A stretch of 20,029 bases of DNA from Roseiarcus sp036502965 (GCA_036502965.1 DASXXT010000464.1:1-20029); one strand, 5' to 3'. Shown: positions 1 through 8,032, numbered from the stretch's first letter. Numbers and translations are program-made. The notes: generated by a model not told the origin, from the letters alone.

Positions 1-129
1 AAAATGTCGATGGACAGCGAAATTACCCGAGCCCGCCAGCCTGTCTCGAACTCTGGCGAGCGCGGGCCCGCCGTCAGCTGTTTCTGACGCACATGACTTT
101 GATGAACTCGCCTTCAGCGAGGTGGCGGA

Positions 130-318
130 ATGGCGCGCTCGGCGACCGCCCTTTCAACCGACGCCCGAACAGCCGCGACATCGGCGCTGTCAGCCTGGAT
201 CGCAACCGCCTTGCGCCCGGTCGCCTTTATGGCCGCGACGACTTCCGCCGCGCGGTCGCCTGAATTCATAGGTGATCGCCACATCCGCGCCCTCGGCGGC
301 CAGCGCTTTGAGCCGATT
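130..318 (-). pseudogene. Short-chain dehydrogenase/reductase remnant, frameshifted and truncated at both ends
   Basis: Read on the minus strand, one frame gives RLKALAAEGADVAITYE. The next frame then continues with NSGDRAAEVVAAIKATG, followed by a stretch ending ADVAAVRASVERAVAE. Joined, these match the part of an SDR Rossmann fold just after the glycine-rich loop (strand 2, the helix after it, and the start of the DSADV-type strand 3 region). The frame changes near 264-269, where the tyrosine of ITY should run into N-S-G-D-R. A stop lies just upstream of the fragment (319-321). The GxxxGxG nucleotide loop, the NNAG motif and the YxxxK catalytic site are all absent. This is a gene relic, not a working enzyme. 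No intact gene occupies 1-448; 319-448 reads like further decayed coding sequence, but I cannot name it. Confidence 0.6.
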
Positions 319-448
319 TTATCTCGGCGTCTTCCAGGGGATGGCCGTCCAGGCGCGAGACGGCGCCGCTGCGGCGGAACTGAAAGGCGTCGTAGCCGCG
401 GCAATGGCCGCCTGGCCAAGCGACGGCCGGGGATAACGGCGATGCCGG

Positions 449-2083
449 CTATTCGCAGACGAAGCTCGCCGCGGCGTTCGTGTCGCCGGAGCCCGCATAG
501 CGCGCTTTCTTCGGATAAGGACAGGCCGGGCGCTGCATGACGATCGGCTTCGTGGGGTCGTCGTCCTGGTATTTGGTAGCGACCAGCTTCTCCGGCGCGG
601 TTCCGGTCTCGACCCATTGGGCGAGCGCCGCGAGGACGTCATGCTCTGCGTCCACCTCAGGCGCTGGCAGCCCGTGTTCGCTGCCGACCGCATCCGGCCC
701 GTCGCCGCCGCCCGCGCCGCAATGCTCGACGCCCGGCAGAAGGAAGAGTCGCGCGGCCCTCTGCAATTGGTCCTGACTCCCTTGAGCCTTGGCGAGCGTC
801 TCATAGAAGGCGATCGTCGCGAGCGGATTGACGATCGAATCTGCCCATCCGTGGTAGCTGAGCAGTTTGCCGCCATGCGCCTTAAACGCGTCGATGTTGG
901 CGACCGTGGCGCCGTTGACATCGGGTCCGAGCACGGCGTCCACTTCCGCCATGTCGCGGTCGAAGTTGAACGTGCGCCAGTCCCAGGTCGGGCCGAACAC
1001 CCATTTGAAGAGGCTGTCGAAGGCCGGCTCCTTGAGTGACAGCGGCGGGTCGCCCTCTTCAAGCGCCCAGCCGAAGGCGGGTCCCTCACTGCCGCGCGGC
1101 CAGCCCGGATAGATCTGCTCCCCGGTGCGTGGATTCGTGGGGCCCGCATAGAAGCGTTTCGCCGTTTCGGCCTGTTCGGGCGTCAGGCAGTCGGAAGCGT
1201 CGCCGGCTTGGCAAACGAGCGAGGCCGGATCGAAGGGGCAGTGGAGCGGATCCGCGACGAACGTATCCGAAGCAGCCCCGCCGCTGCCCGGGGCGCAGGC
1301 CGCGACAGCCGCCTTCTTGAGCAGCATGAGCTTGTCGCGCCCGACGACGCTCCCCGGCGAGCGTTCGGCCGCCTGGCGGCTCCAGACGAAGGCCGCGTGC
1401 AGATGCGTGCGGTTGACCACGGGCGCGCCGGCGACGATGCCGTCGTAATCCGTCGGATAGAGCTGGGCTTCGATCAGCGCCTGCTGACCGCCGGTCGAGC
1501 AGCCGGAGAAATAGGTGTGGGCGGGCTCCTTGCCATAGAACGCCTGCGCGATCTCCTTGCCGGCGACCGTCATGAGGTGAGTGGCGCGAAACCCCCAGTC
1601 GCGCCATTTCACGGGGTGGCCGACGAGGTCGTCGCCGTTCAGCGCCGTGGCAGGAACCGTTCCCTGATCGGTGTTGATGACGGCATAACCTCGGCGCAGT
1701 CCCGCTGCCAGGACTGGATAGATGAACCGGCCGCCATAACCCCCGTTTCCGGTCCCTTCGAACACGCCCTTCCATCCCTCCTGCGGAAGCCACATTTCGA
1801 CGCGGATCGCCGAATCATGCACAGGCGATAGGGTAGCGGTCACCCTGCAGAAGGCCGGGAGATTGGCATAGGCCTTCGAATCGGCAGCCGTGAACGACCC
1901 CGCGGAAACGCTCTCGGCCGCCGTGATCGTCGCGTCTTCGATCTTGAGGTCCTTGAGAGAGGCGCAAGCGTCAGCAGCGCGGCCCGAGTTTGCGCCCACA
2001 ATCGCGGCGGCCCCGCCCATGGCGATCAGCAATCCCGCCCTTGGGAGGCGTCCCAGTATGTCGGCGCATTTCATCAGCTGCAT
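449..2083 (-). CDS. Tannase/feruloyl esterase family protein, secreted
   Basis: The 544-residue product fits the tannase/feruloyl esterase family, alpha/beta-hydrolases that cut ester bonds of gallate or hydroxycinnamate esters. The family CS-D-HC motif is complete: GCSTGG with nucleophile Ser196 beside Cys195, Asp415 in YHGWADS, and His454 followed by Cys455 in GVEHCG; the two cysteines normally form a disulfide. An early GTGNGGYGG segment is also typical. The N-terminus has basic residues, a hydrophobic stretch (about residues 18-30) and an A-x-A-like end, so export to the periplasm is likely. The open frame can be extended to a TTG at 2107, but ATG 2083 is preceded by AGGAG- and GAGGAG-like sites and is preferred; ATG 2074 is also possible. 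The gene diverges from minC and stands alone, with only the SDR relic downstream. The substrate cannot be told from sequence. Confidence 0.88.
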   Translation of the reverse strand: MQLMKCADILGRLPRAGLLIAMGGAAAIVGANSGRAADACASLKDLKIEDATITAAESVSAGSFTAADSKAYANLPAFCRVTATLSPVHDSAIRVEMWLPQEGWKGVFEGTGNGGYGGRFIYPVLAAGLRRGYAVINTDQGTVPATALNGDDLVGHPVKWRDWGFRATHLMTVAGKEIAQAFYGKEPAHTYFSGCSTGGQQALIEAQLYPTDYDGIVAGAPVVNRTHLHAAFVWSRQAAERSPGSVVGRDKLMLLKKAAVAACAPGSGGAASDTFVADPLHCPFDPASLVCQAGDASDCLTPEQAETAKRFYAGPTNPRTGEQIYPGWPRGSEGPAFGWALEEGDPPLSLKEPAFDSLFKWVFGPTWDWRTFNFDRDMAEVDAVLGPDVNGATVANIDAFKAHGGKLLSYHGWADSIVNPLATIAFYETLAKAQGSQDQLQRAARLFLLPGVEHCGAGGGDGPDAVGSEHGLPAPEVDAEHDVLAALAQWVETGTAPEKLVATKYQDDDPTKPIVMQRPACPYPKKARYAGSGDTNAAASFVCE

Positions 2084-2184
2084 CGCTCCTCGGCTCCTGT
2101 GTTTCAACTTTCCGCTGCTGACCCGCCAGACGGAAGATCAGAGGATCTGTTTCCACCGACAAACAGCAGGGGCAGTCCGCGTTC

Positions 2185-2200
2185 TTAACAATTCATAAAC
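2185..2200. promoter_or_regulatory. Possible CtrA-like binding site upstream of minC
   Basis: TTAA, seven bases, then TAAA lies about 47 bases before the minC ATG. It differs by one base from the alphaproteobacterial CtrA consensus TTAA-N7-TTAA. A lone TTAAC also occurs at 2220-2224. CtrA control of the min genes has been reported in Rhizobiales, which makes the site plausible. A single near-match in an AT-richer spacer can arise by chance. Confidence 0.3.
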
Positions 2201-2246
2201 CATTCCGACGCAAACGTGGTTAACGAAACGCCAACGGACTGGTGCG

Positions 2247-2972
2247 ATGAACGCGCATGTAGGCCCCGCTCAAACGCTCAAGTTTCGAGCTCAATCTCTT
2301 CTGGCCTACGTCCTCGAGCCGGTTCAGCCGCTCGACGAATGGTTTACGGCGCTCGATGGTTGGCTTGCTCGCTCTCCGACCTTCTTCATCGCCAGGCCCG
2401 TCATTCTCGACCTGGCGGCGCTCGACATCACCCTCAAGGAATACCGCGACCTCTTAAGCGGCCTCGCGCGGCGCCACATCAGGGTCATGGGCGCCGAGAA
2501 CGTGGACCGCGGGCTGGTCGGGCCGCACCTGCCTCCGGTCGTTTCCGGGGGGCGGCCAATCGATCCGCCGACGCTGCGAGAGGATGCGCCAACCCAGCGA
2601 GAGGAAGACCTGCCGGCCGTCGGGCAAAACGCGGCTGAGAGGACCGAATCGCTGATCGTGGATGGCAACGTGCGCTCCGGCCAGACGATCATGCATCCTC
2701 AGGGCGATGTGACTATCATCGGCCGCGTCGCCTCGGGCGCCGAGATCGTCGCCGGCGGGTCCGTGCACATCTATGGAGCGCTGCAGGGCCGGGTGATCGC
2801 CGGGATCTCGGGCTCGCGCTCCGCGCGCATATTTTGTACCGAGGCGAGGGCTGAACTGCTCTGCATCGGCGGCGCCTATGTCACGGCGGAAAACACCAAT
2901 TCCGAGATGGAAGGCCGCGCTCTCGAGGCCCGGCTGGACGGTGACGAACTCAAACTCCGAATCCTAAGCTGA
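2247..2972 (+). CDS. minC: Septum-site determining protein MinC
   Basis: MinC is the inhibitor of FtsZ polymerisation that MinD brings to the membrane, so that division occurs only at mid-cell. The 241-residue protein shows the usual two parts. An N-terminal alpha/beta domain (about 12-100) contains FFIARPVILDLAAL. A glycine-rich C-terminal beta-helix (about 138-236) contains the family-typical VRSGQTIMHPQGDVTIIGRV followed by GAEIVAGGSVHIYG and GRVIAG. A proline- and acid-rich linker joins them. It is the first gene of minCDE; the ATG is the natural start and lies in the spacer shared with the divergent esterase gene. minD follows after 24 bases, so the three genes are probably one transcript. 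Length and motifs are normal for the family. Confidence 0.95.
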   Translation: MNAHVGPAQTLKFRAQSLLAYVLEPVQPLDEWFTALDGWLARSPTFFIARPVILDLAALDITLKEYRDLLSGLARRHIRVMGAENVDRGLVGPHLPPVVSGGRPIDPPTLREDAPTQREEDLPAVGQNAAERTESLIVDGNVRSGQTIMHPQGDVTIIGRVASGAEIVAGGSVHIYGALQGRVIAGISGSRSARIFCTEARAELLCIGGAYVTAENTNSEMEGRALEARLDGDELKLRILS

Positions 2973-2996
2973 AGGGCTCCTAAGGGGACAACGCGC

Positions 2997-3812
2997 ATGA
3001 GCAAGGTGATTGTCGTTACATCAGGAAAGGGTGGTGTGGGCAAAACCACCTCGACCGCGTCGCTGGGGGCGGCGCTCGCGCAGGGCGGGCGACGCGTCTG
3101 CGTCGTCGATTTCGACGTCGGGCTCCGCAATCTCGATCTGGTAATGGGCGCGGAGCGGCGGGTCGTCTTTGATTTCATCAACGTTGCGCAGGGGGACGCC
3201 AAGCTCTCGCAGGCGTTGATTCGGGATAAGCGCATCGACACTCTGCACCTACTCGCGGCCTCTCAGACGCGCGACAAGGACGCGCTGACCGCCGAAGGCG
3301 TCGAGCGGGTCATCGGCGAATTGCGCGAGACTTTTGACTACGTGCTTTGCGACAGTCCGGCAGGCATCGAGAGAGGCGCGCTCTTGGCGATGCGGCACGC
3401 GGACCAGGCGATCGTGGTCGCGAACCCGGAAGTCTCCTCGGTGCGGGACTCCGACCGGATCATCGGTCTCCTCGATTCCAAGACTTTGCGAGCCGAGCGC
3501 GGCGAACAGATGGACAAGCACCTGCTGCTCACGCGATTCGACCCCGCGCGGTCGAATTCAGGCGAGATGCTCAGCATCGACGATGTGCTTGAGATTCTGT
3601 CTATCCCGCTTTTGGGCGTGATTCCGGAAAGCAGAGAAATCTTGCGGGCTTCCAATATAGGCGCTCCCGTGACGATCAACGCCACCGGGGGCCAGGCTGG
3701 ACTCGCTTATCTCGAAGCGGCCCGGCGTCTTGGCGGCGAAACGGTCCCGGTTGCGATCCCGGATGAAAAGAAGACCTTCTTCACGCGCCTGTTCGGCCGG
3801 AGGGCAGCATGA
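2997..3812 (+). CDS. minD: Septum-site determining ATPase MinD
   Basis: MinD is a ParA/MinD-type ATPase that dimerises with ATP, binds the inner membrane, recruits MinC and is released by MinE, giving pole-to-pole oscillation. The deviant Walker A motif GKGGVGKTT lies at residues 10-18 with both lysines present (Lys11, Lys16). VVDFDVGLRNLDLVMG gives the switch region, and CDSPAGIE carries the Walker B aspartate. The C-terminus KKTFFTRLFGRRAA is the expected amphipathic membrane-targeting helix. The 271-residue length is standard. AAGGGG lies just ahead of the ATG. The stop overlaps the minE start as ATGA, implying translational coupling. Confidence 0.97.
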   Translation: MSKVIVVTSGKGGVGKTTSTASLGAALAQGGRRVCVVDFDVGLRNLDLVMGAERRVVFDFINVAQGDAKLSQALIRDKRIDTLHLLAASQTRDKDALTAEGVERVIGELRETFDYVLCDSPAGIERGALLAMRHADQAIVVANPEVSSVRDSDRIIGLLDSKTLRAERGEQMDKHLLLTRFDPARSNSGEMLSIDDVLEILSIPLLGVIPESREILRASNIGAPVTINATGGQAGLAYLEAARRLGGETVPVAIPDEKKTFFTRLFGRRAA

Positions 3813-4087
3813 ATCTGTTTGGATTTCTCAAGCAGCGTGGCAGCGCGCCGGTCGCGCGTGAGCGGCTTCAGATCCTGCTCGCGCACGAGCGCGTAGCGCT
3901 TGGCCCGCGCGATCTCGTCACGATCTTGCGCGACGAATTGCTCGCCACCATTGCGCGGCACATCGAATTCGATCCGGAGAAGCTGTCGGTGAAGATGGAG
4001 CGCTCGGACTCGGTCTCAACGCTGGAAATTGATGTCGAGATTCCCTGCGACAAGTTCGTCGGTCGGACGCAGGCGTCTGCGGCCTGA
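3809..4087 (+). CDS. minE: Cell division topological specificity factor MinE
   Basis: MinE stimulates the MinD ATPase and removes MinCD from mid-cell. The 92-residue protein starts MNLFGFLKQR, the usual amphipathic membrane-binding N-terminus. ARERLQILLAHERV follows, the anti-MinCD region that contacts MinD. The C-terminal topological-specificity part contains DLVTILRDELLATI and ends with beta strands around VSTLEIDVEIP. It overlaps minD by four bases, and a GGAGG ribosome-binding site sits inside the end of minD. The gene ends 29 bases before the convergent phaZ stop. No clear terminator with a T-tract is seen there. Confidence 0.96.
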   Translation: MNLFGFLKQRGSAPVARERLQILLAHERVALGPRDLVTILRDELLATIARHIEFDPEKLSVKMERSDSVSTLEIDVEIPCDKFVGRTQASAA

Positions 4088-4116
4088 TCCTCTTGCTGGC
4101 CGGCGTCGAGCTCTGC

Positions 4117-5454
4117 TCAGGCGCTCTTCAGGCGCCGTGACCCGTTGAGCTTGAGCGGCTTGGCCGGTTCGGCGTCGGCCTCGATTCCGGCGATGAACTC
4201 ACGGATGCGCGGGGCGATCAGCTTGCGGAAGCGTGAGCCGTTGAAGACGCCGTAATGGCCGACCCCCGTGGCGAGGTAATATTGCTTTCTGGAGTCGGGA
4301 ATATTGACGCACAATTCGTTGGCGGCATAGGTCTGGCCGACGCCCGATATATCGTCCTTTTCTCCCTCCACGGTCAAAAGCCCGGCATTGCGAATCGCCT
4401 TCAGGTCGACCAATTGCCCGCGGTGCGTCATCTCGCCTTTCGGCAGGGCGTGCCGCACGAACACCGTCTCGACCGTCTGCATGTAGTATTCGGCGGCGAG
4501 GTCCATCACCGCAAGATACTCGTCGTAGAACTCGCGGTGCTTCTCGACCGGATCCTCATCGCCCGCGACGAGATGATTGAACATGTCGAGGTGAGCGGTG
4601 ACGTGGCGGTCGATGTTCATCGCCATGAAGCCGCTGAGCTGAAGAAAACCCGGATAGACCTCCCGGCCGAAGCCGGGATAGGGAAAAGGGACGGTGTGCA
4701 GGCAGTTGCGGCGGAACCATTCGACGCCGCGCTTCTCGGCGAGCTTGTTGACTTCGGTCGGGCTGCGTCGCGTGTCTACCGGGCCGCCCATCAGGGTCAT
4801 GCTGGCCGGCGCCGCGGGGTCGCCATCGGCCTCCATCAGCGCCGCCGCCGCCAGCAGCGGCACCGAAGGCTGGCAGACCCCGATCGTGTGCACGCCCGGG
4901 CCAAGATGAGCCAGAATCTCGCGCAAATAGTCGATATAGTCGTCGAGGTCGAAGGGTCCGAGCGCCATGGGAACCATTCGCGCATCGGCCCAGTCGGTGA
5001 TGGTGACGTCGAAATGAGGCAGGAACGCCTCGACCGTGCCGCGAAGCAGGGTTGCGTAATGGCCCGACATCGGCGCGACGATCAGAAGCTTCGGTTGATT
5101 GGCGCCGTTGGGGAATTTGGGCCGGACGAAGCGGAGCAGATTGCAGAACGGCCTGGTCCAAACGACGTCTTGGCGGACCGGATAGACGGCGCCGTCGACG
5201 TGAATTTCGTTGAGCCCAAAGGTCGGCTTGCCGTAGCGGCGTGTGATGCGCTCGAACAGTTCCGCGCCCGCCGAGATGTTCTTGCCCAGGAAAGTGTTGG
5301 AGAGCGGGTTCCAAGGATTGCGGAACATGAAATGCGTCGCGTCGGAAACCGCCCGCGCCGGCGCCAGAGCGGCGTGCGCCATCTCGTATAACTGGTAGGG
5401 GTAGGTTGGGGACATAAACATTGACCAGTCTGGCGCGAACGAGTCGTTTGACAT
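4117..5454 (-). CDS. phaZ: Intracellular polyhydroxybutyrate depolymerase PhaZ
   Basis: PhaZ hydrolyses the polyester in native intracellular PHB granules, releasing carbon and reducing power. At 445 residues with the opening MSPTYPYQLYEM it matches the PhaZa1-type depolymerases. The catalytic triad uses cysteine instead of serine: Cys194 in GVCQPS, an aspartate in GEKDD (Asp367 or Asp368) and His400 in GVGHYG. This cysteine box is a known feature of the intracellular family and is not damage. There is no signal peptide, as expected. The gene is convergent with minE. A 7-base inverted repeat lies 22 bases before the start. Related polyester hydrolases share the fold, but the whole-length match makes this call firm. 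Confidence 0.93.
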   Translation of the reverse strand: MSNDSFAPDWSMFMSPTYPYQLYEMAHAALAPARAVSDATHFMFRNPWNPLSNTFLGKNISAGAELFERITRRYGKPTFGLNEIHVDGAVYPVRQDVVWTRPFCNLLRFVRPKFPNGANQPKLLIVAPMSGHYATLLRGTVEAFLPHFDVTITDWADARMVPMALGPFDLDDYIDYLREILAHLGPGVHTIGVCQPSVPLLAAAALMEADGDPAAPASMTLMGGPVDTRRSPTEVNKLAEKRGVEWFRRNCLHTVPFPYPGFGREVYPGFLQLSGFMAMNIDRHVTAHLDMFNHLVAGDEDPVEKHREFYDEYLAVMDLAAEYYMQTVETVFVRHALPKGEMTHRGQLVDLKAIRNAGLLTVEGEKDDISGVGQTYAANELCVNIPDSRKQYYLATGVGHYGVFNGSRFRKLIAPRIREFIAGIEADAEPAKPLKLNGSRRLKSA

Positions 5455-5475
5455 GTCAGCCTATCGTCCACGTCG

Positions 5476-5494
5476 AGACTTATCAATTAAGTCT
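5476..5494. promoter_or_regulatory. Inverted repeat upstream of phaZ, possible operator
   Basis: AGACTTA and TAAGTCT form a perfect 7-base inverted repeat with a 5-base spacer, in an AT-rich patch 22 bases upstream of the phaZ start. It could be a repressor operator or a leader hairpin that hides the ribosome-binding region. I see no clear -10/-35 pair to place it against. No specific regulator can be named. Confidence 0.35.
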
Positions 5495-5656
5495 TAAGGA
5501 TTAGGATACAAGCGGGGCAGTTCTCTGCGTAGAATCAACTTCGCGCGAGCCATGCGATGGCGTCAGACGCCCTCACGCCGCCGGGCGGCCTCCACATTGG
5601 CCGTCCGGTGTTTCTTTGCTGATTGCTTGTTGAATCGCCCCCCGCGCTTGAGCGGG

Positions 5657-5998
5657 TCAGGCCCCAGCGTTGCTCTTCAACCGAACGCCCGCGTCCGTCA
5701 AAACGGCCGCCAGTTCGCCCGACTGGAACATCTCGCGCACGATGTCACACCCGCCCACGAACTCGCCCTTGACGTAAAGCTGGGGAATCGTTGGCCAGTT
5801 GGCGTATTCCTTGATGCCCTGGCGAATGTCCGAGTCCTCGAGCACGTTCACGCTGGCGACCGGCGCGCCGAGATAGTCCAGGATCTGGACAACCTGGCTG
5901 GAAAACCCGCATTGCGGAAATTCGGGCGTCCCCTTCATGAACAGGACAACCGGATTTTCCGAGATAACCTTCTCGATACGTTCGCGAGCATTCGCCAT
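5657..5998 (-). CDS. grxD: Monothiol glutaredoxin, Grx4/GrxD type (CGFS)
   Basis: Monothiol CGFS glutaredoxins carry glutathione-ligated 2Fe-2S clusters and pass them to target proteins, often together with BolA. The 113-residue product has the CGFS site at Cys30, the family run NPVVLFMKGTPEFPQCGFS, the WPTIPQLYV cis-proline segment and the GGCDIV glutathione-binding segment. The frame opens five codons earlier at 6013, but ATG 5998 has GAGGA about eight bases upstream and gives the family-typical MANARERIE start, so I chose it. No bolA gene is adjacent in this window. It lies downstream of moaA on the same strand, with a stem-loop between, so co-transcription is uncertain. It could supply clusters to MoaA, an Fe-S enzyme, but that is inference. 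Confidence 0.93.
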   Translation of the reverse strand: MANARERIEKVISENPVVLFMKGTPEFPQCGFSSQVVQILDYLGAPVASVNVLEDSDIRQGIKEYANWPTIPQLYVKGEFVGGCDIVREMFQSGELAAVLTDAGVRLKSNAGA

Positions 5999-6065
5999 GG
6001 CGCTGGTCCTCATGGGAGCGGAGAGCCAAGGTCCCGCCCCTTCACTCGATTGATATAGCGCGGGG

Positions 6066-6091
6066 AAGCGGTCCCTGCCAGCGGACCGCTT
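6066..6091 (-). terminator. Strong stem-loop between moaA and grxD, possible terminator
   Basis: AAGCGGTCC and GGACCGCTT form a perfect 9-base-pair stem with an 8-base loop, just after the moaA stop and before grxD on the minus strand. There is no T-tract on its 3' side when read on the minus strand, so a classical intrinsic terminator is not assured. It may instead protect or separate the two transcripts. Confidence 0.45.
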
Positions 6092-6107
6092 ACAAAAAGA
6101 AGCGCCG

Positions 6108-7127
6108 TCAGCCGCCGGTCGCGTTCATATGGCGGTGAACGGCGGGGGCCGCCGACCGGGCAATGACGAAATCATGGCCCCTGGGCTTGCGCGCTATGGC
6201 CGCGCGGATGGCCTCTATGAGCGGCCCATCGGAAGCGGAGCGGCGTAGCGGTTCACGCAAATCGGCCGCATCCTCCTGGCCCAGACACATATAGAGCGTG
6301 CCCGTGCAAGTGACGCGCACCCGATTGCAGCCTTCGCAGAAATTGTGCGTAAGCGGGGTGATAAATCCGAGGCGGCCTGCGGTTTCCTTAACGTCGTAAT
6401 AGCGCGCAGGACCGCCCGTGGCGTAGGTCGATGGGATCAGGGTCAGCGATTCTTCGAGGCGGGCGCGCAACTCCGTCAACGGCAGGAATTGATCCGCTCG
6501 GTCGCGCTCCATGTCCCCGAGCGGCATCACTTCAATGAAGGTTAAATCGAAACCACGCCCATGCGCCCACTCGACAAGCCCCAAGGCTTCGTCTTCGTTG
6601 AAACCCTTCAAGGCGACTGCGTTGATCTTGATTTTGAGCCCAGCGGCGGAAGCGGCGCTGACGCCGGCCAAAACGGCGCTCAAATCGCCCCAGCGCGTCA
6701 CTTGGCGAAACTTCTCCCGGTCGAGCGTGTCAAGCGAGACGTTGATGCGCCTGACGCCGCAGTCGGCGAGTTCCGAAGCAAAGCGCGCCAGCTGGGAGCC
6801 GTTGGTCGTGACCGTCACTTCATTCAGCGTTCCCGCGGTCAGGTGCCGAGAGAGGCCGTGGAACAGCGACATCACATTGCGCCTGACCAGCGGTTCCCCG
6901 CCGGTGATGCGAATTCTTCGCGCGCCTAGGCTGACGAACGTCGAGCACAACCGGTCCAGCTCTTCGAGCGACAAGATGTCCCGCTTGGGCAGGAAATTCA
7001 TGTCCTCGGACATGCAGTAGACACACCGAAAGTCACAACGGTCGGTGACCGAGATTCGCACATACGCGATCGCGCGACCAAACGGGTCAATGAGCGGCTG
7101 AACGGCCGCAGGCGCCTGAGCATTCAT
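6108..7127 (-). CDS. moaA: GTP 3',8-cyclase MoaA (molybdenum cofactor synthesis)
   Basis: MoaA is a radical-SAM enzyme that converts GTP to 3',8-cyclo-GTP, the first step of molybdopterin formation, with MoaC acting next. The 339-residue protein has the N-terminal 4Fe-4S site C31-x3-C35-x2-C38 in TDRCDFRCVYC. TGGEPLVR follows for SAM binding. The second MoaA-specific cluster is C264-x2-C267-x13-C281, in the segment from FCEGCNRVRVTC to LYMC. It ends in Gly-Gly, the C-terminal tail needed for activity. All features are complete. moaC is not in the window, but mobA lies about 1.8 kb away. The leader region upstream can fold (see 7264-7316). Confidence 0.97.
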   Translation of the reverse strand: MNAQAPAAVQPLIDPFGRAIAYVRISVTDRCDFRCVYCMSEDMNFLPKRDILSLEELDRLCSTFVSLGARRIRITGGEPLVRRNVMSLFHGLSRHLTAGTLNEVTVTTNGSQLARFASELADCGVRRINVSLDTLDREKFRQVTRWGDLSAVLAGVSAASAAGLKIKINAVALKGFNEDEALGLVEWAHGRGFDLTFIEVMPLGDMERDRADQFLPLTELRARLEESLTLIPSTYATGGPARYYDVKETAGRLGFITPLTHNFCEGCNRVRVTCTGTLYMCLGQEDAADLREPLRRSASDGPLIEAIRAAIARKPRGHDFVIARSAAPAVHRHMNATGG

Positions 7128-7263
7128 GGATCAAGCATATAGATAGGCCGCCGCTCGAAAGAAAGGCGCCCGCCCGCGCGGCGCGGTGCAACGCCTTTTC
7201 AGCACGTTATGTGCACCTGGAGCAGAGGGCACTCAGACGGAATCCAGCCGGGCGTTTTCGCGA

Positions 7264-7316
7264 CCCCCAAAATAGGGCGTTCGGCGGAAGTCCCGTCTCT
7301 AGACGGGCTATGGGGG
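7264..7316. other. Foldable element 137 bases upstream of moaA
   Basis: CCCCC-AAA-ATAG pairs with CTATGGGGG as a 9-base-pair outer stem with a three-base bulge. It encloses the hairpin CCCGTCT/AGACGGG at 7292-7307 and a GGCG-rich arm. Transcribed with moaA (minus strand) it would be in the 5' leader, where molybdenum-cofactor riboswitches can occur. I cannot match it to that motif, so its role is open. Confidence 0.35.
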
Positions 7317-7644
7317 CCGGTGCGCTAACACGATCGATTTCGCCTGGCGTCTAACTCGAACAAGCAGAGAGCCTCGTCGGCGGTTCGAGCCGAATCGCGG
7401 GGTAGTCGAAGAAAACAAAAAATATCGAAACAGCTTTCCTATTTCAGAATCACCGGTTATGACCGCGAGATCGCTATCAAAGCCGAGACGCCCATGTCCA
7501 AACCGTTCCACGCCCTAAATCCTTGAGGCGCCTCGGCTCGGTGGACCCGGAAGCCTATCAAAGGGCGCTTCGCGGTTCCGTGGACTTAGGCTTTTCGGTC
7601 GGGAGAGCGCACGCGGCAAAAGCGGGAAATGAAACGGCGGTTAA

Positions 7645-8031
7645 GTGCTTGAAAACAAACAATCACGCGAAATGATTGATTCAACTTACCTAATTATTTC
7701 AATGACTTACGAACAGCGACGCGAAACGTATCGTATCGTTTTTCGCTGTTTTGGGCCTCGTCGAGGCGCGAAACGAAATGCGGGAGTCGGGTCAGGTCGA
7801 GGCCTCGTATCAAGGGCTCGTCAAGTGGGTCTCCTAAAGGCCTTAGGCCTCAAGGAGCGACGCGCCCTGGCTCCCGAAGGCGCGACCAAGGCGTCCGCCT
7901 CTTGGCGGCTCTGGAGCGTTCCCTCCGGCAAATCTGTGGCAGGCCCCTTTGAGGCCGCAACGGCGCCTCAGAACGAGGTCCTTGAAATGGACACAGAAGG
8001 AACGAAAAAAGTTGCACAAAAGAGCAGTTAA
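7645..8031 (+). CDS. Doubtful hypothetical ORF, 128 codons
   Basis: A GTG-initiated frame runs for 128 residues (an ATG is available nine codons in). The product is basic, rich in Arg, Lys and Ala, with no signal peptide, membrane helix or motif I recognise. No convincing ribosome-binding site precedes either start. Third codon positions lack the strong G/C bias of the neighbouring genes. Two stable hairpins (7712-7750 and 7831-7857) lie inside it, and a third follows the stop directly. This suggests the region may act as RNA and the frame may be chance. I list it only so that the stretch is not left blank. Confidence 0.2.
   Translation: MLENKQSREMIDSTYLIISMTYEQRRETYRIVFRCFGPRRGAKRNAGVGSGRGLVSRARQVGLLKALGLKERRALAPEGATKASASWRLWSVPSGKSVAGPFEAATAPQNEVLEMDTEGTKKVAQKSS
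7712..7750. repeat. Inverted repeat, AACAGCGA/TCGCTGTT hairpin
   Basis: An 8-base perfect stem with a further AAACG/CGTTT pairing inside it, closing on a short loop around GTATCGTAT. It lies at the end of the AT-rich patch in the moaA-ldt intergenic region. Confidence 0.5.
7831..7857. repeat. Inverted repeat, two-part stem
   Basis: CTCCT pairs with AGGAG, and inside it AGGCC pairs with GGCCT around a TTA loop, separated by a 2x2 internal loop. If transcribed on the plus strand this gives a compact ten-pair hairpin. Confidence 0.45.
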
Positions 8032-8032
8032 G

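Noticed and set aside
319..1149. Long minus-strand frame overlapping the esterase gene and running beyond its end
   Set aside because: The product is Arg/Ser-rich and without motifs. It reads the same DNA as the esterase in another frame; only the SDR relic further downstream has family character.
4255..5391. A 378-codon open frame on the plus strand opposite phaZ
   Set aside because: It is a shadow of the GC-rich phaZ gene. The product has no family features, whereas phaZ has a full catalytic triad.
7308..7511. 67-codon minus-strand frame and a TTCGAGCC segment resembling part of a tRNA or tmRNA
   Set aside because: The loop is out of register with a T-arm, there is no tag-peptide reading frame of the ANDN type, and the frame lacks a ribosome-binding site.
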